Assembly: GCA_009881125.1 (NCBI GenBank)
Contig: WXFH01000037.1
Location: forward strand, 1 to 64,000
Length of the DNA: 64,000 nt
Direction of reading: 5' to 3'
DNA from: Acidaminobacter sp.
Lineage (GTDB): Bacteria > Bacillota_A > Clostridia > Peptostreptococcales > Acidaminobacteraceae
Part shown: positions 17,976 through 27,147 of the stretch, one piece after another
How positions within the stretch are numbered: position 1 is the first letter of the stretch
Layout: each line of letters starts with the position of its first letter
Position numbers and translations under genes: made by a program
Notes under the pieces: model-generated
Databases searched by the model: none
Seen by the model: only the letters and a program-made list of their open reading frames with translations
What the model was told of the DNA's origin: nothing

Positions 17976-18839
17976 GTGCACAGCAGACTTTATCATTTAC
18001 CGAAATATGAGCCCTATGAGTGGCGTTTGAAGCAGCACACCCTGGAAATTGGAAAGCGGACGCTGGTCATGGGTATTTTGAATGTGACCCCGGATTCCTT
18101 TTCGGACGGCGGGAAGTTCGACACTATTGAGCATGCCATTGAACAGGCCCTCGAAATGGCGGATCAAGGCGCGGATATTATTGATATTGGCGGCGAGTCG
18201 ACGCGTCCGGGATTTGCGGAGGTACCGCTGGAACTTGAGATTTCGAGAGTGCTGCCGGTCATTGAGGCTTTGGTGGCACACCCTGAATTTGACATCCCTA
18301 TCTCTATTGACACCTATAAAGCGGAGACTGCGCGCTGCGCACTGATGGCCGGCGCTGAGATTGTCAACGATATCTGGGGCCTCCAGCGGGAGCCGGAAAT
18401 TGCCCGGGTTGCCGCTCAGTTTGACGCGCCGGTCATTATAATGCACAATCAGAATGGCACCCATTATGAAACGGATATCGTGGACAGCATGATTGAGTTT
18501 TTTGAAAAGTCTATTGCCATTGCAAAGGCTGCGGGGATCCCCGACCAGTCTATTATGCTGGATCCTGGATTTGGCTTTGGAAAGACCTCAGAGCAGAACA
18601 TTGATCTGATGCCCCGTCTCCATGAGCTCCACGTGCTCGGTTATCCATTGCTGCTTGGGACGTCGCGAAAGTCCATGATAGGCAAGATCCTCGATCTTCC
18701 GCCCCAGGAACGGATGGAAGGCACGGTAGCCACAAGCGTGTTTGGCGTCGTTCAAGGCGTTGAGGTGATCCGGGTCCATGATGTCAAAGAAAATCTGCGC
18801 GCGGTCAAAGTCATGGATGCCATGACCCGGAGGCGTTAG
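17976..18839 (+). CDS. folP: Dihydropteroate synthase
   Basis: A 287-residue TIM barrel joining p-aminobenzoate to hydroxymethyl-dihydropterin diphosphate; the target of sulfonamides. Motifs are GILNVTPDSFSDGGKF, DIGGESTRPG, ISIDTYKAE, IVNDIWG, LDPGFGFGKT and LGTSRKS. GTG 17976 follows AGGGGGTG at seven bases and leaves a four-base gap to folE; an upstream in-frame TTG would overlap folE but has no site. Confidence 0.95.
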   Translation: MHSRLYHLPKYEPYEWRLKQHTLEIGKRTLVMGILNVTPDSFSDGGKFDTIEHAIEQALEMADQGADIIDIGGESTRPGFAEVPLELEISRVLPVIEALVAHPEFDIPISIDTYKAETARCALMAGAEIVNDIWGLQREPEIARVAAQFDAPVIIMHNQNGTHYETDIVDSMIEFFEKSIAIAKAAGIPDQSIMLDPGFGFGKTSEQNIDLMPRLHELHVLGYPLLLGTSRKSMIGKILDLPPQERMEGTVATSVFGVVQGVEVIRVHDVKENLRAVKVMDAMTRRR

Positions 18840-18841
18840 AC

Positions 18842-19201
18842 ATGGATAAAATATTAATGAGTCACATGGGGTTTTATGGTTTCCATGGCGTGCTTGACGA
18901 AGAGCGCGCTATAGGCCAGAAGTTTTTTATTGATGTGGAGTTGTCTCTGGACCTCTCCGGGGCGGGCGCGTCTGATGATGTCGCCCAAACTGTAAGTTAT
19001 GCAGAGGTTTATGATGATGTGAAATATTTCGCTGAGTCTGCCCGTTATAATCTGATTGAAGCGCTGGCAGAAAATATTGCCCAGCGCATCTTGGCGAAAT
19101 ACGGCGTGGTGGCGGAGGTTCTGGTTCGCGTCAAAAAACCGGAGGCGCCTGTAAGAGGTATTTTTGATTATTTTGGCGTTGAGATCCGGAGGGCGAGATA
19201 A
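18842..19201 (+). CDS. folB: Dihydroneopterin aldolase
   Basis: A 119-residue protein of the tunnelling-fold family. GFYGFHGVLDEE and QKFFIDVELSLDL at the N-terminus, SYAEVYDDV in the middle and VRVKKPEAPV at the end are characteristic; the catalytic Lys lies in the last motif. It converts dihydroneopterin to hydroxymethyl-dihydropterin and glycolaldehyde. Its stop overlaps the folK ATG (TAATG). Confidence 0.93.
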   Translation: MDKILMSHMGFYGFHGVLDEERAIGQKFFIDVELSLDLSGAGASDDVAQTVSYAEVYDDVKYFAESARYNLIEALAENIAQRILAKYGVVAEVLVRVKKPEAPVRGIFDYFGVEIRRAR

Positions 19202-19686
19202 TGGCTCGGGCCTATCTTGGGCTTGGCAGCAATCTTGGAGACAAGGTTGAAAATCTCAGGGAGGCGGTCAGACTCATTGGCGAGGGACCGCAGACCCAGG
19301 TGGTGGCAAAGTCCTCATTATACGCTACAGCACCTGTGGGCTATTTGGATCAGGATGACTTTGTCAACGGTGTGATTGAGATCGAGACCGGGCTGACACC
19401 TGAGGCGCTTTTAGCCCTTTGCCAGTCCGTTGAGCAGTCTCTGAGACGGGTGAGGCTGATCCGCTGGGGGCCGCGGACCATTGATGTGGATGTTCTCTTA
19501 TACCAAGGCGTTGTCAGCTCGGATCCCGTTCTGACACTGCCGCATCCGCGGATGCACGAAAGGGCGTTTGTCCTGGTGCCGCTGGCAGAGCTTGACGCCG
19601 GTCTGGAAGTCTCCGGGAAAACCGTTGAAGCGTGGCTTGTCGGCCTAGAGGCCGGCGACATTCAAAGGCTCGAAGAAATTCTCTAA
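19201..19686 (+). CDS. folK: HPPK, hydroxymethyl-dihydropterin pyrophosphokinase
   Basis: A 161-residue enzyme that transfers diphosphate from ATP to the pterin. AYLGLGSNLGDK opens the protein. The signature RWGPRTIDVDVLLY carries the two metal-binding Asp, and LPHPRMHERAFVLVPL follows. Coupled to folB by a one-base overlap. Last gene of the complete pab-fol set. Confidence 0.94.
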   Translation: MARAYLGLGSNLGDKVENLREAVRLIGEGPQTQVVAKSSLYATAPVGYLDQDDFVNGVIEIETGLTPEALLALCQSVEQSLRRVRLIRWGPRTIDVDVLLYQGVVSSDPVLTLPHPRMHERAFVLVPLAELDAGLEVSGKTVEAWLVGLEAGDIQRLEEIL

Positions 19687-19739
19687 AGACATCTGCGGTT
19701 CAAGCCTGCCGGTATGAGCCACTGAAAGGAGGGATGGTA

Positions 19740-20567
19740 ATGAAGCCCTATTTCAGCTTTTTTTTCAAGGAACTCTTAAAACGAGTGGGGCGTCATCACC
19801 TGACGGCATTCAGCGCTCAGATGGCCTATTTCTTTGTGCTCTCCATATTTCCGTTTTTGATATTTTTATTTGCCATACTGTCTAGGCTGGAAGTCGCCTA
19901 CGACTTTATGAGCTCATCAACTCTGGAATTTATTCCGCAGGCGGCGCTCGAAATTGTGCAGGGCTATATCAAAAATAATCTGGCGGCGAATTCCGGGAGT
20001 GTCTTGTCCGTGTCAATACTAGCGGCCTTATGGTCCGCTTCGAAGGCGGTCGGATCCCTTCAGAGGGCCCTGAACGCCGCGTTTGAGGTCAGAGGCAGGA
20101 AGTCGCCGGTAACTGCCATAGGGCTTAGCCTGGTCTTTACTCTGGGTCTTTCCCTGGCGGTGGTTGTCATGCTGGTTCTTCCGAGCCTCAGCAGCCGCGT
20201 CATTGACGCGCTCAGGCTTTACATTCCAATACCGGAAGCGTTTGTCACTTTGTTTATGATTGTGCGCTGGGCGCTGGTGATCGCGGTGCCGTTTTTGGTT
20301 CTGTCACAGATGTATCAGCATTTGCCGAACTTAAAGCTTCGATTCGTTGAAATATTGCCGGGCACCATATTCTCCTATTTTGGATGGATTGGGATTTCAT
20401 TTCTGTTTTCATTTTTCATCCAAAATTTCAGCAATATTTCACTGGTCTACGGTTCGCTGGCGGCGGTCGTCGTCCTGATGATCTGGTTCTATTTTACAGG
20501 CATGATTTTGATGCTGGGCGGTGAAGTGATTTCGATCACCAAAACTTATAGAGCTGGCAAGGCCTAA
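19740..20567 (+). CDS. YihY/BrkB family inner membrane protein
   Basis: A 275-residue protein with about six transmembrane helices. It has FSAQMAYFFVLSIFPFLIFLF near the N-terminus, which is the family hallmark, and ALWSASKAVGSLQRALN plus the C-terminal IWFYFTGMILMLGGE. The family was once called ribonuclease BN in error; its role is unknown, with export or envelope function suspected. ATG 19740 is chosen with AAAGGAGGG six or seven bases upstream; an ATG six bases earlier is too close. It may be cotranscribed with the folate genes. Confidence 0.85.
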   Translation: MKPYFSFFFKELLKRVGRHHLTAFSAQMAYFFVLSIFPFLIFLFAILSRLEVAYDFMSSSTLEFIPQAALEIVQGYIKNNLAANSGSVLSVSILAALWSASKAVGSLQRALNAAFEVRGRKSPVTAIGLSLVFTLGLSLAVVVMLVLPSLSSRVIDALRLYIPIPEAFVTLFMIVRWALVIAVPFLVLSQMYQHLPNLKLRFVEILPGTIFSYFGWIGISFLFSFFIQNFSNISLVYGSLAAVVVLMIWFYFTGMILMLGGEVISITKTYRAGKA

Positions 20568-20651
20568 TAACGCTGCTTCTTCACATAGCAGCTGTTTTTG
20601 AGGATTGGAATGCTGTCCTCACGCGGGCATAAAAATTTATTTTCGCCAATA

Positions 20652-20687
20652 AAAAAAGCTGCTTTCGTTTTTGAAAGGCAGCTTTTT
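20652..20687. terminator. Bidirectional terminator between convergent genes
   Basis: AAAAAGCTGC and GCAGCTTTTT form a ten-pair stem around a loop, with A and T tracts on both sides. It separates the YihY and DUF1294 genes; the DUF1294 stop codon touches the edge of the stem. Confidence 0.85.
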
Positions 20688-20961
20688 ACGCGTTTTTGAA
20701 GAAAAAGAACCAGATCAGCCCTGCCGATTGCAGCACAATCAGCAATGGCACGAGTACGGTAAACTTCAGGTGCTTGGTTTTGTGGCGGAAGGCTTTCATG
20801 CCCGCGTAGAATCCGACTGAGCCCCCGAGGGCCGCTGACAACAGCAGTGTGCTTTCTTTGATGCGCCATTTCTGGCGGATCGCTGCGCGCTTGTCGTACC
20901 AGCATAAGCTCAGTGAGATCAGATTTATGAGCAGGAGATAATACAAAAAGTATTTGAGCAT
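20686..20961 (-). CDS. DUF1294 family small membrane protein
   Basis: A 91-residue protein with the DUF1294 pattern: a first helix (YFLYYLLLINLISLSLCWYD), the short loop DKRAAIRQKWRIKE, then helices LLLSAALGGSVGFYAGM and FTVLVPLLIVLQSAGLIWFF. The RIKE and GG(S)xG residues are conserved in the family. No function is known. AAAGGACA precedes the ATG at moderate spacing. The end of the gene abuts its terminator. Confidence 0.8.
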   Translation of the reverse strand: MLKYFLYYLLLINLISLSLCWYDKRAAIRQKWRIKESTLLLSAALGGSVGFYAGMKAFRHKTKHLKFTVLVPLLIVLQSAGLIWFFFFKNA

Positions 20962-21005
20962 TTCAGAGTGTCCTTTCTCTAAAGCGAAGGTTCAGGTGCG
21001 AAGAT

Positions 21006-21230
21006 CTACCGACGCACAGTCTTTCCGCTGCTTGAATTCTTGGTGGAATGTTCGCTTCGTTCTTCGTGGATATGGTCAATTGCGCCGGCAATGCCACCGA
21101 CAATGGAAGCAACCGCAGCGCCGGTTGCGGTAATAGTGCCCACAGCCCCTGCAACAGGCAGCGCAGTGACAGCGACCACAGCGACACCGGCGCCGACACC
21201 GATTTTTTTTATGAGTTGAATAAGTGCCAT
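21006..21230 (-). CDS. Small Gly/Ala/Val-rich hydrophobic protein
   Basis: A 74-residue product: a short basic start MALIQLIKKIGVG, about 45 residues of Gly, Ala, Val and Thr forming one or two hydrophobic segments, then a hydrophilic tail IDHIHEERSEHSTKNS ending in basic residues. Glycine-zipper-like spacing (GxxxG-type) is visible. AAGGAGACG lies nine bases before ATG 21230, which supports real translation. Family unknown; glycine-zipper membrane peptides and bacteriocin-like peptides look similar, but no leader or immunity gene is nearby. Confidence 0.5.
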   Translation of the reverse strand: MALIQLIKKIGVGAGVAVVAVTALPVAGAVGTITATGAAVASIVGGIAGAIDHIHEERSEHSTKNSSSGKTVRR

Positions 21231-21395
21231 TTTGGTACGTCTCCTTTTTGTTTGACTAAGAGGTAAGGCTCTTTTGACTTCTATCATACTGTGATCCGGT
21301 GAAAAAGTCCAGATTGAAGAGCGGTTGGGATGTCGTGCCTCTCACCAGACTGCTGAAAATTTGAGAAGAAGCTAAGTTCATTTTCCTCTAAACTT

Positions 21396-21429
21396 CTGAT
21401 AAACTAATAATTGACAGTCGATTTATCAG
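21396..21429. promoter_or_regulatory. Inverted repeat, possible operator of the glycyl radical operon
   Basis: CTGATAAA, 18-bp spacer, TTTATCAG: two perfect eight-base arms about 36 bp before the activase start. A TTGACA (21411-21416) sits between the arms, but I see no good -10 box at the matching distance. Confidence 0.4.
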
Positions 21430-21465
21430 AGTTTCACTGGCATCGTAAGAAAAGGAAGTGAGAGC

Positions 21466-22365
21466 TTGAACGCCACGATCTTCAACATACAAAAGTTTTC
21501 CGTCAATGATGGTCCGGGCATCCGGACGACGGTTTTTTTCAAGGGCTGTCCCCTGGCCTGCGCCTGGTGTCACAATCCCGAAAGCATTCACCCTCAGCCT
21601 GAGCTCGTCTACTTCAACAAGAAATGCATTGGCTGCCATTTGTGCGTTAAGGTCTGTAAGCAAAACGCTTTGTCTGCCGATGGTCACAAGATCAACATAG
21701 ATCGCGGAAAGTGCGTGCGCTGCGGCGCCTGCACAGAGGCGTGTCCAACGGAAGCCCTTCAGATGGCAGGCAAGCAGATGACTCTGGCTGAAATCATGAC
21801 TGAAATTGACAAGGACGTTGTCTTTTACCAGCAATCCGGCGGTGGGGTGACGTTTTCAGGCGGGGAACCCATGGTGCAGATCGACGCGCTGGAAGCGCTG
21901 CTGAAGCTTTCAAAGGCCCGAGGACTGCATACCGCAGTGGATACCAGCGGACATGCGAGGTGGCAGGATTTTGAACGGATTATCGACTATACAGATCTGT
22001 TCCTGTTTGACATTAAGCATCTGGAAGAAGACATGCATAGACGCTATACAGGCGTTTCAAATAAAATCATTATTGAAAATTTAAGACAGCTGTCGGCGCG
22101 AAAGGCTGCAATAGGCCTCCGACTTCCAGTGATTCCAGGGGTCAATGACAGCGACACTCATGTTGATGAACTCGGAAAGCTGCTGTCTTCTCTAAATATA
22201 CAGAAGATTTTCCTGTTGCCCTATCATGGCATAGCCCGCGGCAAATATGAACGGCTGGGTCAGGCATATAGTTTGGATAGCCTGGCAGAGCCGTCGCAAA
22301 TGGAAATGGAGCGCATTAAAAATAGACTTGAGAATTTCGGGCTGACGGTTCGAATTGGAGGATGA
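21466..22365 (+). CDS. hypE: Glycyl-radical enzyme activating protein (radical SAM)
   Basis: A 299-residue activase. The radical SAM cluster motif is CPLACAWC in the context FKGCPLACAWCHNPES; an inserted ferredoxin-like region with CIGCHLCVKVC and CVRCGACTEACP binds two more 4Fe-4S clusters, as in activases of glycerol, choline and hydroxyproline enzymes; TFSGGEP is the SAM-binding motif. It abstracts H from the glycine of its partner. TTG start with AGGAAGTGAG upstream. The stop lies four bases before the ATG of the enzyme gene and overlaps its ribosome site, so the pair is coupled. The symbol follows from the partner call. Confidence 0.85.
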   Translation: MNATIFNIQKFSVNDGPGIRTTVFFKGCPLACAWCHNPESIHPQPELVYFNKKCIGCHLCVKVCKQNALSADGHKINIDRGKCVRCGACTEACPTEALQMAGKQMTLAEIMTEIDKDVVFYQQSGGGVTFSGGEPMVQIDALEALLKLSKARGLHTAVDTSGHARWQDFERIIDYTDLFLFDIKHLEEDMHRRYTGVSNKIIIENLRQLSARKAAIGLRLPVIPGVNDSDTHVDELGKLLSSLNIQKIFLLPYHGIARGKYERLGQAYSLDSLAEPSQMEMERIKNRLENFGLTVRIGG

Positions 22366-22369
22366 TGAG

Positions 22370-24760
22370 ATGCCAGCTGTAATCAGACGGGAAATTGGAA
22401 TGAACGATCGCATCGCCCAGTTGAGAAAGCAAAGTGTGGACACTGTACCGACATTGTCCATTGAACGGGCACAGCTCGTGACCCAGGCGTACAAGCAGTA
22501 TGAAGGCAAAGTGTCGATCCCGATGCTGCGCGCACTGACCTTCAAGCATCTGATGGAGCACAAAACCATTGTGATCAATCCTGGTGAGCTGATTGTTGGG
22601 GAAAGAGGTACTGCGCCACAGTCCGCGCCGACCTACCCGGAGCTCTGCTGCCATACCACAGAAGACTTTGACGTCATTGATCTGCGTCAAAAAATCTTTT
22701 TTAGGGTGGATGATCAGACGAAAGCTATTCAAAGGGATGAGATCATCCCATTCTGGAGAGGCAAATCCATGCGGGACCATCTCATTGCCAACATGACGGC
22801 TTCTTGGAGAGACTGTTACGAGGCAGGCATCTTCACGGAGTTCATGGAGCAGCGGGCACCGGGTCACACGGTAGGGGATGACAAATATTACAAAAAAGGA
22901 TTCCTCGATTTCAAAAAGGAAATTGAGCAGGAAATTGAAAAACTAAACGATTTGACCCAGATGGACGCCTATGACAGACGGGAGCAGCTCAAAGCCATGG
23001 CGGTTTCCTGTGACGCCATCATACGTTTTGGCATTCGTCACGCGGAGAAAGCGTTGGAACTTGCTGAAAAAGAAAATGACCCGGTAAGAAAAGCAGAACT
23101 GGAGAAGATCGCAGAAGTCTGCAGCCACGTTCCGGCCCATGCGCCAAGAACCTTCCAGGAAGCGCTTCAGATGTACTGGTTTGTTCATCTTGGGGTCATC
23201 ACAGAGCTCAACACCTGGGATGCTTTTTGTCCGGGTAAGCTCGATCAACATCTTGAGCCATTTTATCTGAAGGAACTCGCTGAGGGGACCCTGGACCGCG
23301 ACGGGGCCAAAGAACTCCTGGAATGCTTCTGGGTCAAAGCAAATAATCAGCCCGCGCCGCCAAAGGTCGGGATTACTTTAAAGGAAAGCGGCACCTACAC
23401 GGATTTCTGCAATATCAATATAGGTGGGATTCGACCGGATGGGTCTGATGGCGTTAACGAGATTTCTTATCTTCTTCTTGAGATTATTGATGAGATGAGG
23501 ACGCTTCAGCCGAGTACGAATGTTCAGATCAGCCGCAAGAATCCGGACCGTTTTGTCATTGAAGCTTCAAGAATCATTCGCGAAGGTATGGGATTCCCAT
23601 CAGTTTTTAATACTGACGCTGTTGTGGAAGAGCTGATGCGACAAGGCAAAACTATTGAAGATGCCAGAGTCGGCGGCACCAGCGGCTGTGTCGAGGTAGG
23701 CTGCTTTGGTAAGGAGGCTTACATTTTAACCGGCTATCTCAATCTGCCAAAGATTCTCGAAATTACCCTGCACAATGGCGTTGATCCAAGAACTTCAAAA
23801 AAAATTGGTATTGAGACAGGAAGTCCGCTCGAATTTAAGAACCTGGACGACCTTATGGCAGCTTTCAAGAAACAACTCCATCATTTCGTCGACATCAAAA
23901 TCAGAGGCAACAATGTTATTGAGTCGCTCTATGCCAAGATGATGCCATCGCCATTCCTCTCCATTGTTGTTGAAGACTGCATCAAAAAAGGCAGGGATTA
24001 CAATAGTGGCGGCGCCAGATACAATACACGCTATATTCAGGGTGTTGGTATAGCCAGCATTACAGATACTTTGTCGTCGATTAGCCATCATGTTTTTGAA
24101 AATAAGACCTTTACTATGGAGAGCCTTCTCGATACGCTTGCCAAGAATTTTGAAGAGGATCCGGTGGCCCATCAGATTATGCTCAACAAAACGCCGCGCT
24201 ACGGCAATGATGACGACCGTGCAGATAAAATCATGCTCCAGGTGTTCAATGCGTTCCATGATGAAGTCACAGGCCGTCCTACGGTCACGGGCGGCAAATA
24301 CATCATTGAAATGCTGCCGACGACTTGCCACGTCTATTTTGGCTCAGTCATTGGCGCGACCGCGGAGGGCAGGAAGGCAGGCATGCCGCTTTCCGAGGGC
24401 ATTTCTCCGGTGCAGGGCACAGACCGTAAAGGACCTACAGCAGTCATTAAGTCCGCTTCTAAAATGGATCACCTTAGAACGGGCGGCACACTGCTCAATC
24501 AGAAGTTTACACCTCAAGTCGTCGCCGGTGAGGAAGGTCTTGTCCACATGAAGGATTTGGTGAGGTCCTACTTTAAGCTGGATGGGCATCACATCCAATT
24601 TAACGTGGTCAGCGCGGACACGCTCAAAGCTGCCCAGTTCGATCCTGAAAAATATAATAACCTGATCGTTCGCGTCGCAGGTTACAGCGATTACTTCAAT
24701 AACCTGGACAAGAGCCTCCAGGATGAGATCATTGCCAGAACTGAGCACCATGAATTCTAG
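22370..24760 (+). CDS. hypD: Glycyl radical enzyme, probable trans-4-hydroxy-L-proline dehydratase
   Basis: A 796-residue enzyme. The thiyl cysteine is C440 in GGTSGCVEVG and the glycyl radical site is G771 in RVAGYSDYF, close to the end as expected. The sequence after the Cys (CFGKEAYILTGYLNLPKI) and the total length fit hydroxyproline dehydratases, which make pyrroline-5-carboxylate for proline-based Stickland fermentation. Choline lyase and glycerol/propanediol dehydratases have GCVEP instead. No proC was found next to it. ATG 22370 is preferred over a TTG at 22355 because GGAGG stands between them. Substrate is inferred from the motif context. Confidence 0.75.
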   Translation: MPAVIRREIGMNDRIAQLRKQSVDTVPTLSIERAQLVTQAYKQYEGKVSIPMLRALTFKHLMEHKTIVINPGELIVGERGTAPQSAPTYPELCCHTTEDFDVIDLRQKIFFRVDDQTKAIQRDEIIPFWRGKSMRDHLIANMTASWRDCYEAGIFTEFMEQRAPGHTVGDDKYYKKGFLDFKKEIEQEIEKLNDLTQMDAYDRREQLKAMAVSCDAIIRFGIRHAEKALELAEKENDPVRKAELEKIAEVCSHVPAHAPRTFQEALQMYWFVHLGVITELNTWDAFCPGKLDQHLEPFYLKELAEGTLDRDGAKELLECFWVKANNQPAPPKVGITLKESGTYTDFCNINIGGIRPDGSDGVNEISYLLLEIIDEMRTLQPSTNVQISRKNPDRFVIEASRIIREGMGFPSVFNTDAVVEELMRQGKTIEDARVGGTSGCVEVGCFGKEAYILTGYLNLPKILEITLHNGVDPRTSKKIGIETGSPLEFKNLDDLMAAFKKQLHHFVDIKIRGNNVIESLYAKMMPSPFLSIVVEDCIKKGRDYNSGGARYNTRYIQGVGIASITDTLSSISHHVFENKTFTMESLLDTLAKNFEEDPVAHQIMLNKTPRYGNDDDRADKIMLQVFNAFHDEVTGRPTVTGGKYIIEMLPTTCHVYFGSVIGATAEGRKAGMPLSEGISPVQGTDRKGPTAVIKSASKMDHLRTGGTLLNQKFTPQVVAGEEGLVHMKDLVRSYFKLDGHHIQFNVVSADTLKAAQFDPEKYNNLIVRVAGYSDYFNNLDKSLQDEIIARTEHHEF

Positions 24761-24772
24761 AGTCTATGGAAG

Positions 24773-24813
24773 ATACACTCCCCTTGAAAGGATTCGGGAG
24801 TGTATTTTTTTTG
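24773..24813 (+). terminator. Rho-independent terminator
   Basis: ATACACTCCC and GGGAGTGTAT pair perfectly, followed by eight T, just after the glycyl radical enzyme gene. Confidence 0.9.
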
Positions 24814-24912
24814 CGGAAGGGTATCATTCCAAACATATGCAAGGTGTTGAGCTGTTCGGTTGTGGTTCAGTGACCATCGGCTAAAACAGCTTTCGCTGAG
24901 AAGTGATGAGAA

Positions 24913-25707
24913 ATGTGGGGGTGGGATTCTGTGCTGGGGGCTATTTACGGTGACATGTGCGGTTCGTTTTTCGAACACCACAATCATAAATCCAAAAATG
25001 TTGAGTTGTGGACCCATGTCAGCCGGTTCACGGATGACACGGTTTTAACGGTGGCGACCATGGAAGCGCTTCTCGAAAACAAAACTTTTTCTGAACGCTA
25101 CAGGAGTTACTTTCTTAGATATCCTCATGCCGGCTTTGGTTCCGGCTTCGCGAAATGGGCAATGTCAAATTCCGAACAACCCTATAACAGCTTTGGAAAC
25201 GGCGCGGCTATGAGAGTCAGTCCCGTTGCCTGGGCTTTTGGGAGCCTGGAAGAGGTATTGAAGGTTGCAAAGGCCACGGCTGAAGTGACTCACAATCACC
25301 CGGAAGGGATCAAGGGCGCACAGGCCATAGCCAGCGCAGTTTATCTGACCAGAACCGGCAATGACAGGGCCGCTGTCCGCGCCTATATAGAGTCGGCGTT
25401 TAACTATGATCTCAGCGAATCCATTGACAGCATACGCGGCTGGTATCAGTTTGAAGTCTCCTGTCAGGGCTCAGTGCCGCAAGCCATCCGAGCCTGGCTG
25501 GAATCCGAGAGCCTTGAGGACGCCATAAGAAACGCGATTTCCATAGGCGGAGACAGTGACACAATTGCCTGCATGGCCGGCGCCATTGCAGAAGCTGAGT
25601 TTGGCCTGACTGACAACGAGCGTCACAGGGTTTTCTCGAGACTGGATCCGGCCTTGAGCAAAATTGTGAAGGCGTTCTATCAGCGCTTTGTACAAGCGGG
25701 ACTTTAA
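24913..25707 (+). CDS. ADP-ribosylglycohydrolase family protein
   Basis: Up to 264 residues. It has LGAIYGDMCGS at the N-terminus, SRFTDDTVLTVAT with the metal-binding Thr-Asp-Asp, NGAAMRVSPVAW, THNHPEGIKGAQA and, near the C-terminus, ISIGGDSDTIACMAGAI carrying the second metal-binding Asp set. These are all the marks of dinuclear-Mg ADP-ribosyl hydrolases (DraG/ARH). Such enzymes remove ADP-ribose from protein or nucleic acid; no DraT-like transferase is nearby. ATG 24913 has a weak ribosome site; a GTG at 24931 behind GGGGGTGG would give the usual family start (258 residues) and is equally likely. Confidence 0.85.
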   Translation: MWGWDSVLGAIYGDMCGSFFEHHNHKSKNVELWTHVSRFTDDTVLTVATMEALLENKTFSERYRSYFLRYPHAGFGSGFAKWAMSNSEQPYNSFGNGAAMRVSPVAWAFGSLEEVLKVAKATAEVTHNHPEGIKGAQAIASAVYLTRTGNDRAAVRAYIESAFNYDLSESIDSIRGWYQFEVSCQGSVPQAIRAWLESESLEDAIRNAISIGGDSDTIACMAGAIAEAEFGLTDNERHRVFSRLDPALSKIVKAFYQRFVQAGL

Positions 25708-25795
25708 TGTGCCGGCTCGCGCATAAAACGTTTTGAAGCGAAGTCTGCGCGCTTTGCCAAATAAGTAAACCTTAATTCTGCGGAGGTGTCAGCAC

Positions 25796-27055
25796 GTGTC
25801 AGACAGACTTGAAAGATTGAAGCACTCAGATCCCGTTCTATACGACATATGCCAGCGAGAACTACAGCGCCAGAGAAAAGGTCTTGAATTGATCGCCTCA
25901 GAAAGCTTTGTACCTGCAGAAGTTCTGGAGCTCCAGGGGTCTGTACTCACCAACAAGACCGCGGAAGGTTACCCGGGAAAGCGCTATCATGCCGGCTGCG
26001 CCGTCATGGATGACATGGAGCGCCTGGGGGTGGAGCGGGCGAAAGTCCTCTTTGGCGCAGAGCATGCCAACATTCAGCCACTTGGGGGGTCCAGCGCCAA
26101 TCAGGCGGTCTATTTCTCAGTCCTGCAGCCCGGTGACCGCATTCTGGGCATGAAGCTGGATCAGGGCGGCCATTTGACACATGGATATTCTATGAACTTC
26201 TCCGGCAGAACCTATACCTTCTTTGACTATGGGCTTGATCCGGTCACGGAGACTATAGATTATGAGAGCGTTGAACGTCTTGCGCAGCTGCACCGGCCAA
26301 AAATGATCGTCGCCGGCGCCAGCGCTTATCCAAGGCTGATTGACTATGAACGACTGGCCGGCATAGCGAAATCCGCAGATGCGTACTTGTTTGTGGACAT
26401 TGCCCACATTGCGGGGCTGATTGCAGCAGGTGTCATTCCGAGCCCGGTACCACACGCGGATTTCGTCACCTCTACGACGACAAAGACTCTGGCAGGCGCC
26501 AGAGGCGGCTTCATCCTCTGCAGAGAGAAGTATGCCAAGGCTGTTGACAGCGCCGTGTTCCCGGGCATACAGGGCTCCATGCACATGCACACCATGGCGG
26601 CCAAGGCTTTTACTTTCGGTTACGCCATGACGGACGCGTTTAAGACTTACGCGAAGCAAGTCGTTGAAAACGCCGCCGCGCTGGGCGAAGCCCTTGAGGA
26701 GAAAGGCTTCAGACTGGTATCCGGTGGAACGGACAACCATTTGCTGCTGGTGGATCTCAGAACCAAGAAGCTGACGGGCAAGCGGTTTGAACAGGTACTG
26801 GAAAGCGTCGGCATTACGGTCAACAAAAATATGATCCCCCAGGATCCGGAAAAACCTATGGTGACGAGCGGCGTCCGCGTCGGCGTGACGGCTATGACCA
26901 TCAAGGGCATGGGAGGTTCGGAAATGCGTGAGATAGCGGAGTTAATGACGCGGGTGGCAGACCATCATGAAAATCCGGAAGTCCTGAACGAAGTCAGTCA
27001 GGCTGTAGAGGCTCTGGCTGAGCGCTTTCCTCTCTATGAGGGATTCCTTGACTGA
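25796..27055 (+). CDS. glyA: Serine hydroxymethyltransferase
   Basis: A 419-residue PLP enzyme interconverting serine and glycine with tetrahydrofolate. Motifs are LELIASESFVP, TNKTAEGYPGKRYHAG, GGSSANQAVYF, FVDIAHIAGLIAAG and TTTKTLAGARGG with the Schiff-base Lys. GTG start with GGAGGTG ten bases before. It has its own spacer of nearly 90 bp from the previous gene. It fits amino-acid fermentation and the local folate genes. Confidence 0.95.
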   Translation: MSDRLERLKHSDPVLYDICQRELQRQRKGLELIASESFVPAEVLELQGSVLTNKTAEGYPGKRYHAGCAVMDDMERLGVERAKVLFGAEHANIQPLGGSSANQAVYFSVLQPGDRILGMKLDQGGHLTHGYSMNFSGRTYTFFDYGLDPVTETIDYESVERLAQLHRPKMIVAGASAYPRLIDYERLAGIAKSADAYLFVDIAHIAGLIAAGVIPSPVPHADFVTSTTTKTLAGARGGFILCREKYAKAVDSAVFPGIQGSMHMHTMAAKAFTFGYAMTDAFKTYAKQVVENAAALGEALEEKGFRLVSGGTDNHLLLVDLRTKKLTGKRFEQVLESVGITVNKNMIPQDPEKPMVTSGVRVGVTAMTIKGMGGSEMREIAELMTRVADHHENPEVLNEVSQAVEALAERFPLYEGFLD

Positions 27056-27147
27056 AGGACTGAAGCCCCCTGCGCTTGAGGTCACTGACTCGAAGCCGTT
27101 GTGCGTTAACGCGTCTGAAACTAAACTTAAAAGTATGGAGGACTGAG

